This document shows positions 9,025 through 16,880 of a stretch of 64,000 bases of DNA, one piece after another. Each line of letters starts with the position of its first letter. Position 1 is the first letter of the stretch. The DNA comes from Cognataquiflexum gelatinilyticum (GTDB lineage: Bacteria > Bacteroidota > Bacteroidia > Cytophagales > Cyclobacteriaceae): contig NZ_JANAEZ010000005.1 of assembly GCF_024813435.1 (NCBI RefSeq), positions 1-64,000 of the forward strand, in the 5' to 3' direction. Under the pieces are notes generated by a model that did not search any database, was not told the DNA's origin, and worked only from the letters and a program-made list of their open reading frames with translations. The translations under genes and the position numbers were made by a program.

Positions 9025-9879
9025 ATGGAAATGATACTCAGGGATTTTTTGCCCGGCCCTTCTTTGAGAGATTATGTCAGGAAGCACCAGGTTATAAGAT
9101 TTGAATTCGGGGCAGGGGCGGTAATCCCTTGCAAGGTTTATTGTCCCCGACCTGAAACATGCCTCTTATTTTTTCTTAGGAATATTGAGAAAGTCAATTA
9201 TCCAGGCAATTTGGATTTTTTGACGCATTATAGGTGTACTATCAATGGAATTCATACGATGGTAACAAACCGCTATACAGGAAGTGACTTTTGGGTTTTG
9301 CAGATCGTACTGCAACCGAGTGCGCTTTATTTGCTGACAGGGATTCCGGCGCAAGAGCTAACCAATACTTTTATAGATGCCGAGGATGTTTGGGGAAAAG
9401 AAATCAGGATGGTGCATGAACAGATGTGCAACACTGATGGTGTGGAAGAAGTGATCCGAATTGCTGAATTGTTTTTGGAAAGACTTATCAGACGGCCAAA
9501 ATACAGTTTGCAGGGAATAGATAAGGTGAGTGCTGTGATTTTGAACCAAAACCGGTCGCTTTCTATGGACAAACTTGCTTCTGATTCCTGTCTGAGCAAC
9601 AGACAGTTTCAGCGGAGATTTACCGAAAGAACCGGGATCGGCCCAAAGCTTTTCGATAAGGTTGTCCGTTTTGAAAAAGCATTTTTTATGAAAAACGCCA
9701 ATCCCCATTTGGATTGGCTGAGTATCGCCTTGGCCTGTGGGTACTACGATTACCAGCATTTGGCTAAGGATTACAAGTACTTTACCAATCTGACCCCAAC
9801 CGGGTTTTATGAATTGGATACCAAAGCACCCGAAAGAACTTTTGGGGTCGTGGAGGTAAAGCATGAGTTATTGGTTTGA
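9025..9879 (+). CDS. AraC-family transcriptional regulator
   Basis: A 284-residue cytoplasmic regulator. The N-terminal part (1-160) is a sensor region without a recognised ligand fold. The C-terminal part (about 175-275) holds the double helix-turn-helix of AraC/XylS proteins: LASDSCLSNRQFQRRFTERT and the second unit ending in CGYYDYQHLAKDYK. The start ATG follows the cupin stop with no spacer, so both proteins should be made in a fixed ratio. The pairing suggests that the regulator controls the cupin gene or responds to its product, which is inference. Confidence 0.9.
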   Translation: MEMILRDFLPGPSLRDYVRKHQVIRFEFGAGAVIPCKVYCPRPETCLLFFLRNIEKVNYPGNLDFLTHYRCTINGIHTMVTNRYTGSDFWVLQIVLQPSALYLLTGIPAQELTNTFIDAEDVWGKEIRMVHEQMCNTDGVEEVIRIAELFLERLIRRPKYSLQGIDKVSAVILNQNRSLSMDKLASDSCLSNRQFQRRFTERTGIGPKLFDKVVRFEKAFFMKNANPHLDWLSIALACGYYDYQHLAKDYKYFTNLTPTGFYELDTKAPERTFGVVEVKHELLV

Positions 9880-10398
9880 GCCATTTATTCAAAATCTATT
9901 TCAAAGGATTTTATATTTATCCTTTGTGATATTATCGGCAAGAAAAAATCTGCTGTTTGACAAATAGATCATTTTTTGCCGATATCGGCAAGAATTTCTG
10001 TTTTACATTGTCCTGCTTCTCAAGAAGCTGGATTATTCGGCTCACGCAAATACGCCAAGTCGCAAAACAAGAAAGAATATAGCCCACAAAGACACGAAGC
10101 CACTAAGAATAGCTTGCATGTTATCCTGCATTTCCTAAAGCAGGATACCTTTTTTTCCCGCGAAGACGCGAAGTCGCAAATCCAAGTCGGATGGCTTCCA
10201 GCCGTCAGACTATTTCTTTATCCTACTTCTCCAAAAGCTGGATACTTCTTGTTTCCCGCCAATCCGCAAAGAGAAAAGTCTTTCCTATAAATTGATCGAA
10301 TTCGAAGTCTTTTTCCAAATAAATATCAAAGGGGATTTACAGGGATTGGATATTTAACTAAAAGAGATTAAGTTTAAACAATTGAAAAATATCCTCTA
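9880..10398. other. Repeat-rich intergenic region
   Basis: No gene is seen. At 9934-9949 and 9971-9983 an inverted repeat (ATCGGCAAGAAAAAAT against ATTTTTTGCCGAT) can fold, and a third copy of ATCGGCAAGAA follows at about 9984-9994. This may act as a terminator after the AraC gene. The rest is made of copies of the CGCAAAG/CACGAAG repeat and of a segment resembling TCCTGCTTCTCAAGAAGCTGGAT that recurs in altered form at about 10220-10250. Confidence 0.6.
10037..10180 (+). repeat. Dispersed CGCAAAG/CACGAAG repeat, copy 2 plus fragment
   Basis: The stretch 10037-10118 carries the same block order as copy 1 at 5805-5880, including an almost identical segment around AAGAAAGAATATAGCCCACA. A further fragment, CGCGAAGACGCGAAGTCGCA, lies at about 10159-10178. 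Confidence 0.8.
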
Positions 10399-10462
10399 CT
10401 TATGGCGTCAATGCTTCCCATAGGAATATTTGGCGCCATAAGTGGCGTAAGGCAAAACGTTA
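10395..10462 (+). repeat. Hairpin and left boundary of a cassette-like module
   Basis: CTTATGGCG (10399-10407) and CGCCATAAG (10434-10442) are perfect inverted repeats, extended outward by further pairs. They are followed at 10452-10462 by GCAAAACGTTA, which is repeated exactly at 11258-11268. This has the layout of the right half of an attC-like site and would mark the left edge of the module holding the small TPR gene. Confidence 0.5.
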
Positions 10463-10487
10463 GCAGTAATTTTAGAAACACCAGACA

Positions 10488-11132
10488 ATGACAGATTGGT
10501 ACAGACGAAAAACTTGGACTAAAACAGACGAAGAAGAATACTTCGCCAAACTTGGACGTGCAAGAAAGGAAGGACGAGCCCAATATCTGAGAGTTCAAGC
10601 CATAGAACTTATTGAGACGAAGGACAAAAATCTACTGTCGGTTGCAGAGACACTTTTAAACAAAATCCTGACCGACTATCCCGACAACCGAATCGAAAAA
10701 AGTCAAACATATAATTCATTAGGCGAAATATATAAGTTGAGAGAAGATTACGAAACCGCATTAGAATATTTTCAGAAATCACTTGACTTTGAAAAAGAAT
10801 TTCCGAATGTAACAACGGCCGCTTATTTAAACTTTTCTGAAACAGTTGTTCGTGCAGAAAAAACAGAGTTATATGATAAAGTTGAAAGCCTGTTAACAAA
10901 AAAAATAAACAAGGACTCTTTAAAGTTTCCAATTCAAAACTACATTATGTACTCAGTAATGACAGTCATTTCAGAATTTAAAGGGAACAGAGAACAAGCA
11001 AAAATTTATGCTGACTTAGCAGAAAAGAACGCTACGACACAAACCAATTCACTTTGGAACCCGAAAAAGAAAAAATTTGGAATTGTAAAAGACAGAATAA
11101 AATGGTTAGACAAGAACGTAGGACGGAAATAA
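10488..11132 (+). CDS. Small cytoplasmic TPR protein in a cassette-like module
   Basis: A 214-residue soluble protein with no signal peptide. It opens with MTDWYRRKTWTKTDEEEYF, followed by helical repeats (QTYNSLGEIYKLREDYETA is a clear TPR) and a basic C-terminus ending in KNVGRK. No catalytic motif is visible. It is the only gene between two copies of GCAAAACGTTA, and is bracketed by GTTAGCAGTA (10459-10468) and TACTGCTAAC (11137-11146). It starts 26 nt after the left boundary and stops 4 nt before the right palindrome, as a typical cassette gene would. Its base use differs from the neighbouring purL. Function is unknown. Confidence 0.75.
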   Translation: MTDWYRRKTWTKTDEEEYFAKLGRARKEGRAQYLRVQAIELIETKDKNLLSVAETLLNKILTDYPDNRIEKSQTYNSLGEIYKLREDYETALEYFQKSLDFEKEFPNVTTAAYLNFSETVVRAEKTELYDKVESLLTKKINKDSLKFPIQNYIMYSVMTVISEFKGNREQAKIYADLAEKNATTQTNSLWNPKKKKFGIVKDRIKWLDKNVGRK

Positions 11133-11136
11133 AAAC

Positions 11137-11268
11137 TACTGCTAACAGCACCTACCCAAAAGTGGCTGTTCAGTGGTTAAATCAAGCTTTGTGCTTCTAT
11201 ATAAGTTTGTGCTTGGTTGACAGTGAAGTGCTTCGAAATCGCCACCTTCGGGTAGCTGCAAAACGTTA
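11137..11268 (+). repeat. attC-like imperfect palindrome
   Basis: A 132-bp stretch beginning TACTGCTAAC and ending GCAAAACGTTA. Internally CTACCCAAAAGTGGC near the left end matches the reverse complement of GCCACCTTCGGGTAG near the right end at 13 of 15 positions, and outer and inner arms pair weakly. An AAC end and a GTTA end flanking a long imperfect palindrome is the architecture of integron attC sites. The end boxes do not fit the classical consensus (RYYYAAC / GTTRRRY), so this is a look-alike or a diverged class. Confidence 0.5.
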
Positions 11269-11324
11269 ATAGAATCGAGTTCGGAAAAAGTTTTGAACAT
11301 TTTGTCGCAGAGAGCTGAATTTCC

Positions 11325-11432
11325 CAAATCTTTCTTCATCCTTTATCCTTCCGCCCTCATCCTTTTCCCTTTTACCTCTCACCTTCTACCATTTACTTTC
11401 CACCCCCTTTATCCTTCATCCCTCATCCTTTA
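11325..11432 (+). repeat. Pyrimidine-rich degenerate tandem repeat
   Basis: About 100 bp of nearly pure pyrimidine on the plus strand, made of irregular CATCCTTT/ATCCTTC-like units. It lies upstream of purL and ends about 30 nt before the candidate purL -7 box. It could be a simple slippage product. Confidence 0.6.
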
Positions 11433-11464
11433 AAACATTCCTTTAATCTTTTGACCCAATTGTT

Positions 11465-11472
11465 TACCTTTG
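11465..11472 (+). promoter_or_regulatory. Candidate -7 box TACCTTTG of purL
   Basis: TACCTTTG fits TAnnTTTG and ends 32 nt before the purL ATG. The nearest upstream TTG (11451-11453) is only 11 nt away, which is too close for the usual spacing, so only the -7 element is supported. Confidence 0.4.
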
Positions 11473-11504
11473 TGGCTTCTTAAAAAAGGCTCCAAAAAAC
11501 GCTC

Positions 11505-14500
11505 ATGATCCTCTTTTTCCAATCTCCCAAAGCCCTGATTTATGCTGTTCAGGCCAAAAACCCTCTCCCTCAACAAGATATTGACAAACTGAATTGGCTC
11601 TTTGGTGAAGCCAATCAAATCCAGGCGGATAAAGTCTCCGGGAAGTTTGCCGGACCGAGAAAGGAAATGATCACGCCTTGGTCTACCAATGCAGTAGAAA
11701 TCACGGTCAATATGGGGATTTTGGGTATCCAAAGAATGGAAGAATACCTCCCGATAACCGAAAATGACAGCATTGACCCGATGCTTCAAAAAGTATATGC
11801 GGGATTGGATCAGGATATTTTTGATATTCATTTGCAGCCTGAAAGAATCATCCCGGTTACAGACATCAAAGCTTACAACCAAAAAGAAGGTTTGGCCCTA
11901 AGTCAGGAAGAGGTGGATTACCTGGAAGGAGTAAGCAAATCATTGGGCAGGCCTCTGACGGATTCTGAGGTATTCGGATTCAGTCAGGTCAACTCGGAGC
12001 ATTGCCGCCACAAGATTTTTAACGGTGCTTTTGTGATTGACGGGGTTGAAAAGGACAAGACGCTTTTTCAACTCATCAAAGAAACTTCCAAAAGACATCC
12101 CAATAAAATTGTATCCGCTTACAAAGACAATGTGGCTTTTGTAGACGGACCCAAGGCACAGCAATTTGCGCCAAAAACACAGGATAAAGCGGATTTTTTT
12201 GAGACTGAAACCATCCAAACTGTCATCTCCCTCAAGGCAGAAACCCATAATTTTCCGACTACTGTAGAACCTTTCAACGGTGCCGCAACCGGCGCAGGTG
12301 GAGAAATCAGGGACAGGTTGGCAGGCGGAACAGCCTCCATACCTTTGGCGGGAACTGCTGTTTACATGACTTCCTATCCAAGGTCGGAGGCCGGAAGAAG
12401 TTGGGAAAAAGACTTAGCCGAAAGGAAATGGCTCTACCAAACTCCGATGGATATCCTGATCAAGGCTTCCAACGGAGCGTCAGATTTTGGAAATAAATTC
12501 GGTCAGCCCTTGATCTGTGGATCGGTATTGACCTTTGAGCATGAGGAAGATGGTAAATCGCACGGGTTTGACAAAGTCATCATGCTTGCAGGAGGAATCG
12601 GATTTACAAGGAAAGAATACGCCAAGAAAAACGAACCGAGCAAGGGTGACAAAATCATCGTCATGGGCGGCGACAATTACCGCATAGGTATGGGCGGTGG
12701 AGCGGTTTCGTCTGTAAATACGGGTGAATTCAGCAATGCCATAGAGTTGAACGCCATCCAACGTTCCAATCCGGAGATGCAAAAGCGGGTTTCCAATGTG
12801 ATCCGCTCCATGGCCGAGTCTCATGAGAATCCGATCATTTCCATCCATGACCACGGAGCCGGTGGCCATTTGAACTGCCTTTCGGAATTGGTGGAAAGCA
12901 CCGGAGGAACGATCCATTTGGACAAATTGCCTGTCGGGGATCCCACGCTTTCTGCCAAAGAAATCATCGGAAACGAATCCCAGGAAAGAATGGGATTGGT
13001 GGTGCATGAAAAGGATGTGGCTACACTTCAGCGGATTGCTGAGAGAGAAAGAGCGCCATTCTATGTCGTAGGTGAAACTACCGGAGACATGCATTTCAAA
13101 TTTGAAAATTTTGAAACAGGCGAGAAGCCTGTCGATTGGGATTTGGCCTATATGTTTGGAAGTTCACCAAAAACCATTTTGGAGGATACTCCGGCAACGA
13201 CAGATTACGAAGAACCAAAATACTCAGCCAAGGAGCTGAAAACATACATTGAGCAGGTTTTGCAATTGGAAGCTGTGGCTTGCAAGGATTGGTTGACCAA
13301 TAAAGTTGACCGTTCCGTCACAGGAAGAGTGGCCAAGCAGCAGACCACGGGAGAAATCCAATTGCCTTTGAACAATGTGGCCGTGATGGCTTTGGACTTT
13401 ACAGGAGAAAAAGGAATTGCAACCTCCATCGGTCATGCTCCGGTTGCGGCCTTGGCAAATCCTGAAGCAGGATCAAGGTTGGCGATTGCAGAATCACTCA
13501 CCAACTTGGTTTGGGCAACGATTACAGACGGTTTGGCTGGGGTTTCACTCAGTGCCAATTGGATGTGGCCCGCAAAGAATCCTGGAGAAAATGACAGGCT
13601 TTACCGCGCTGTTGAGGCCATTTCAGACTTTTCCATTGCTTTGGGAATCAATGTGCCGACTGGAAAAGATTCCCTTTCCATGACACAGAAGTATCCCGGA
13701 GGTAAGACGGTTTATTCGCCCGGAACAGTCATCATCTCCACTGTAGGGGAGTGTTCAGCTCCGAAAATGACTGTTTCTCCGGATTTGAAGCCTATTGCGG
13801 GAAGCAAGGTTTATTACATTGATTTTTCAAAAGACACCGCCAAATTGGGTGGTTCCAGTTTTGCACAGGTATTGAATACCATCGGAAACGAAACGCCGGA
13901 TGTCAAGGACAGCCAATATTTTGCGAAAGCATTTATGGTAATCCAAAAGCTGATCGAAAAGGGGGAAATCCTTGCAGGTCATGATATTTCCTCAGGAGGA
14001 ATGATCACTGCTTTGTTGGAAATGTGCTTTCCTTCCACCCAAGTTGGTCTGAAAGTGAAAACCGAAAGATTGGCTGAAAAGGACATTGTCAAAGCTTTGT
14101 TTTCCGAAAATCCCGGTGTACTGATCCAAGTTGCAAATCCGGAAAGGACAAGAGCCGTTTTGGAAAACCATGGTGTGGAATATATTTCATTGGCGGAAGT
14201 GACCCTGGACGGAAAAGTGGAGTTGTCAGGAATTGATCTGACATTGGAAGTTGCCGGCATGAGAGATACATGGTTTAAGTCATCTTACTTGCTTGACAAA
14301 AAGCAAAGCGGTGACAAACTTGCTTTGGAGCGCTTTACCAATTATAAAAAGCAGCCATTAGCATACAATTTTGGGGAAAACTGGAAAGGCACATTAGATG
14401 CTTTTGGTTTGAATCCATATAGAAAAGAAGCCTCAGGAAAGCGTGCCGCCATCATCCGTGAAAAGGGTGTCAACGGTGACCGTGAGATGGCTTATTCACT

Positions 14501-15185
14501 TTGGTTGGCAGGTTTTGACGTGAAGGATGTTCACATGACAGACCTGATCGCAGGGCGTGAAAACCTCGAAGATGTACAGATGATCGTTTTTGTGGGAGGT
14601 TTTTCCAACTCGGATGTATTGGGTTCCGCAAAAGGTTGGGCCGGAGCTTTTCTGTATAATGAAAAAGCGAAACAAGCCTTGGACAATTTCTATGCAAGAA
14701 AAGATACCCTGAGTTTGGGTGTTTGCAACGGTTGTCAACTGATGGTGGAGCTTGGGCTCGTTACGCCTGACCATGATGTCAAGCCAAAGATGCTGCACAA
14801 TGCAAGCCATAAGTTTGAATCGATCTTTGTCAATGTGAATGTTCCCGAGAATGAATCTGTGATGTTCAAATCCCTTTCAGGTAAAAGATTGGGTGTTTGG
14901 GTGGCGCATGGAGAAGGAAAATTCCAATTGCCAAAACCGAAAGACGCTTACCAAATCGGCATGACGTACAGCTATGAAGGCTATCCAGGCAATCCAAACG
15001 GTTCGGATCACGCAGTAGCTGGAATTGTATCCGGAGACGGCAGGCACTTGGCTATTATGCCGCACATCGAAAGATCACTGAAACCCTGGAATTGGCCATA
15101 TTATCCTTCCGACAAATCAAGCGACGAAGTCAGTCCATGGATAGAGGCTTTTGTGAATGCATTTAAGTGGGTGGGGAGACACTAA
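11505..15185 (+). CDS. purL: Phosphoribosylformylglycinamidine synthase (single-chain PurL)
   Basis: Catalyses FGAR + glutamine + ATP to FGAM in de novo purine synthesis. At 1226 residues it is the long single-chain form in which PurS-like, PurL and PurQ parts are fused. Seen in order: N-terminal PurS-like domain (1-140), linker with GFSQVNSEHCRHKIF (about 160-175), first AIR-synthase unit with ETHNFPTTVEPFNGAATG (about 246-263), second AIR-synthase unit with GHDISSGG (about 825), and C-terminal glutaminase with VFVGGFSN, the nucleophile Cys in GVCNGCQLM (about 1074) and HGEGKFQ. All key motifs are intact. It is followed by a strong hairpin at 15302-15341. Its neighbours are not purine genes. 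Confidence 0.97.
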   Translation: MILFFQSPKALIYAVQAKNPLPQQDIDKLNWLFGEANQIQADKVSGKFAGPRKEMITPWSTNAVEITVNMGILGIQRMEEYLPITENDSIDPMLQKVYAGLDQDIFDIHLQPERIIPVTDIKAYNQKEGLALSQEEVDYLEGVSKSLGRPLTDSEVFGFSQVNSEHCRHKIFNGAFVIDGVEKDKTLFQLIKETSKRHPNKIVSAYKDNVAFVDGPKAQQFAPKTQDKADFFETETIQTVISLKAETHNFPTTVEPFNGAATGAGGEIRDRLAGGTASIPLAGTAVYMTSYPRSEAGRSWEKDLAERKWLYQTPMDILIKASNGASDFGNKFGQPLICGSVLTFEHEEDGKSHGFDKVIMLAGGIGFTRKEYAKKNEPSKGDKIIVMGGDNYRIGMGGGAVSSVNTGEFSNAIELNAIQRSNPEMQKRVSNVIRSMAESHENPIISIHDHGAGGHLNCLSELVESTGGTIHLDKLPVGDPTLSAKEIIGNESQERMGLVVHEKDVATLQRIAERERAPFYVVGETTGDMHFKFENFETGEKPVDWDLAYMFGSSPKTILEDTPATTDYEEPKYSAKELKTYIEQVLQLEAVACKDWLTNKVDRSVTGRVAKQQTTGEIQLPLNNVAVMALDFTGEKGIATSIGHAPVAALANPEAGSRLAIAESLTNLVWATITDGLAGVSLSANWMWPAKNPGENDRLYRAVEAISDFSIALGINVPTGKDSLSMTQKYPGGKTVYSPGTVIISTVGECSAPKMTVSPDLKPIAGSKVYYIDFSKDTAKLGGSSFAQVLNTIGNETPDVKDSQYFAKAFMVIQKLIEKGEILAGHDISSGGMITALLEMCFPSTQVGLKVKTERLAEKDIVKALFSENPGVLIQVANPERTRAVLENHGVEYISLAEVTLDGKVELSGIDLTLEVAGMRDTWFKSSYLLDKKQSGDKLALERFTNYKKQPLAYNFGENWKGTLDAFGLNPYRKEASGKRAAIIREKGVNGDREMAYSLWLAGFDVKDVHMTDLIAGRENLEDVQMIVFVGGFSNSDVLGSAKGWAGAFLYNEKAKQALDNFYARKDTLSLGVCNGCQLMVELGLVTPDHDVKPKMLHNASHKFESIFVNVNVPENESVMFKSLSGKRLGVWVAHGEGKFQLPKPKDAYQIGMTYSYEGYPGNPNGSDHAVAGIVSGDGRHLAIMPHIERSLKPWNWPYYPSDKSSDEVSPWIEAFVNAFKWVGRH

Positions 15186-15320
15186 ATGCTCCCACTAAGA
15201 CACGAAGGCGCAAAGAAAAGGAATAGGAATCACGCAAAGGCGCAAAAACGCAAAGAAAATAAGAACAACAAACCAAGCAATAGGAATCCCACGAAGACAC
15301 GAAGGCACAAAGAAATAATC
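15186..15320 (+). repeat. Dispersed CGCAAAG/CACGAAG repeat, copy 3
   Basis: Three short runs, ACTAAGACACGAAGGCGCAA, CACGCAAAGGCGCAAAAACG and CCACGAAGACACGAAGGCAC, are separated by AT-rich spacers. They start four nt after the purL stop codon. The last run forms the left arm of the terminator hairpin. Confidence 0.85.
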
Positions 15321-15341
15321 ATAGTTTCTTTGTGCCTTTTT
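15302..15341 (+). terminator. Rho-independent terminator of purL
   Basis: AAGGCACAAAGAAA (15302-15315) pairs perfectly over 14 bp with TTTCTTTGTGCCTT (15325-15338), with a 9-nt loop and a following T tract. The left arm is part of the dispersed CACGAAGGCACAAAG repeat family. Confidence 0.8.
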
Positions 15342-15353
15342 GTTTGTATATCT

Positions 15354-15734
15354 TTATAAATAACCATCGATTTTTCGATGTATTCCATCTTTGATGAGAT
15401 TGACTTTGAAGTTGATCAGTAATCCAAGCTTGATATTTTTTAATCGCATTTAGGTCAACAACATTTTATGGTGGACCTTCTCGATAGTTTCAACAGATTT
15501 TAATTCAATGATAAGTTTGTCATCTAAAATCAAATCTGTCCTAAATCCTTTTCCAAAAGACAATCCTTTATACCTAACGATCACTTTTTCCTGTCTTGTA
15601 AAGGCAATATTTCTTTCTCGCAATTCATAAGCAAAAATCTCCTCGTAAATACTTTCAATCAAACCTGGTCCAAGTTCTTTATGAATTTGATATGCGATAT
15701 CTACCGCTTCGGTTGCCAATTCATTTTCCGTCAT
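15354..15734 (-). pseudogene. GxxExxY protein gene interrupted by an in-frame stop
   Basis: The start codon is an ATG at 15732-15734. The reading frame gives 94 residues typical of the GxxExxY (PDDEXK-like) family: AYQIHKELGPGLIESIYEE, TDLILDDKLIIELKSV and KMLLT. A TAA at 15450-15452 follows, at a site where the family normally has an aromatic residue. The same frame then continues without interruption as MRLKNIKLGLLINFKVNLI and KDGIHRKIDGYL to a stop at 15354-15356, which is the expected family C-terminus. So a single nonsense change, not a frameshift, splits the gene. A shortened 94-residue product may still be made. Copies of the dispersed repeat lie on both sides. Confidence 0.8.
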
Positions 15735-15799
15735 GTTCCAAAAAGGGATTTTTAATTTATTTCCAATAGTTTAGTTAAATATAACTTTAATCAATTAAA

Positions 15800-15880
15800 C
15801 CAAAAATTCCTTCGTGCCTTAGTGTCTTTGTGAGAGAAAAAAATTTGCGTCTTTTCTCTAAGGATTTGTGGGCTTTCTTT
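15800..15880 (-). repeat. Dispersed CGCAAAG/CACGAAG repeat, inverted copy 4
   Basis: On the minus strand it reads as CACAAAGACACTAAGGCACGAAGG, and on the far side as GCCCACAAATCCTTAGAG and AAGACGCAAA. These are the blocks seen in direct orientation at 5805 and 15186. With copy 3 they form an inverted pair around the broken GxxExxY gene. Confidence 0.75.
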
Positions 15881-15893
15881 CTAATTTTATCCC

Positions 15894-16880
15894 ATGCTTT
15901 GGACTACTTCTTTTGATATCCCTGAGGGGGAAAGTAAGATTAATCACCACAAACCAATCTTTTCTATCGGTTCTTGTTTTTCGACCATGATCGGTGAGAA
16001 ATTGGCCGAAAGAAAGTTTCCCATTCTCAATAATCCCTTTGGAACGCTTTTCAACCCCATCTCCATCGCTCAAGTAATGGAAGATGCCGCATTGGAAATG
16101 CCGATCAATACGGACATGATTTTGGTCAGAGATGGATTGTACCTACATTTTGGGATGCATTCTGATGTGGTGGCGTACAGTCAGGATTCTTTGGAAAGGT
16201 TGATCCATAAAAAGCAACAGCACATAAAACAGGTTTTGGAAAATGCTTCCCATATCCTGATCACTTTTGGTACCGCCTGGATTTATGAATATGGAAATGA
16301 TGGTCAGATTGTTGCCAACTGTCACAAGCAGCCTGCAGATCTATTTGAAAAGAGATTACTCCACCCTGATGAAATCCAAAAAGCTTTTAGCGGCTTTTTC
16401 AATATTCTGAGACAGATCAATCCCGATGTACAGGTATTGTTGACCGTCAGCCCTGTACGACATATCAAAGACGGCATTCCTGAAGACAGGTTGAGCAAGT
16501 CAATCCTGCGATTAGCAGCCCATGACCTCACCGAAACCTATGATTTTGTGCAGTATTTTCCTGCCTATGAGATCCTGATGGATGATTTGCGGGATTATCG
16601 TTTTTACAAGGAAGACATGATCCATCCCAATGCGCAGGCTGAAGAATATATTTGGGAAAGATTCAAAACCACTTGGGTTGATCCAAAGACTTTCCCTTTG
16701 ATTTTGGAATTTGAAGGGATCAAAAGAGACCTTGCCCACCGTCCATTCAATCCGGACAGCCCGGCTCATATCAAATTTTTAGACAATCTTCAGAAGAAAT
16801 TGGAACGATACAGCCGGGATTTTGATTTTTCAAAGGAAATGGACTTGTTGAGAAAACAGGTGCATTCTAGGGGGAAGTGA
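15894..16880 (+). CDS. GSCFA domain protein
   Basis: A 328-residue soluble protein named for its N-terminal motif, here IGSCFSTMIG (about residue 25-34). Residues about 20-260 form the GSCFA domain, which resembles SGNH/GDSL hydrolases: the Ser in GSCFS is the likely nucleophile, GTAWIYE lies in mid-domain and DMIHPNAQAEEYIWERF carries the C-terminal Asp-x-x-His pair. The natural substrate is not known. The start ATG at 15894 leaves a normal N-terminus (MLWTTSFDIPEG). It stands alone between repeat-rich gaps. The family call is firm. Confidence 0.92.
   Translation: MLWTTSFDIPEGESKINHHKPIFSIGSCFSTMIGEKLAERKFPILNNPFGTLFNPISIAQVMEDAALEMPINTDMILVRDGLYLHFGMHSDVVAYSQDSLERLIHKKQQHIKQVLENASHILITFGTAWIYEYGNDGQIVANCHKQPADLFEKRLLHPDEIQKAFSGFFNILRQINPDVQVLLTVSPVRHIKDGIPEDRLSKSILRLAAHDLTETYDFVQYFPAYEILMDDLRDYRFYKEDMIHPNAQAEEYIWERFKTTWVDPKTFPLILEFEGIKRDLAHRPFNPDSPAHIKFLDNLQKKLERYSRDFDFSKEMDLLRKQVHSRGK

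Noticed and set aside
10374..10598. Minus-strand frame of 74 codons over the cassette start
   Set aside because: It is antisense to the TPR gene and the left hairpin, has no protein-like features, and its composition follows the complementary gene.
11137..11268. Canonical integron attC site
   Set aside because: The end boxes do not fit RYYYAAC/GTTRRRY and no integrase gene is visible, so I report it only as attC-like.
12480..13094. Long antisense frame inside purL
   Set aside because: A 204-codon shadow opposite a fully conserved gene. Its residues mirror purL codon structure.
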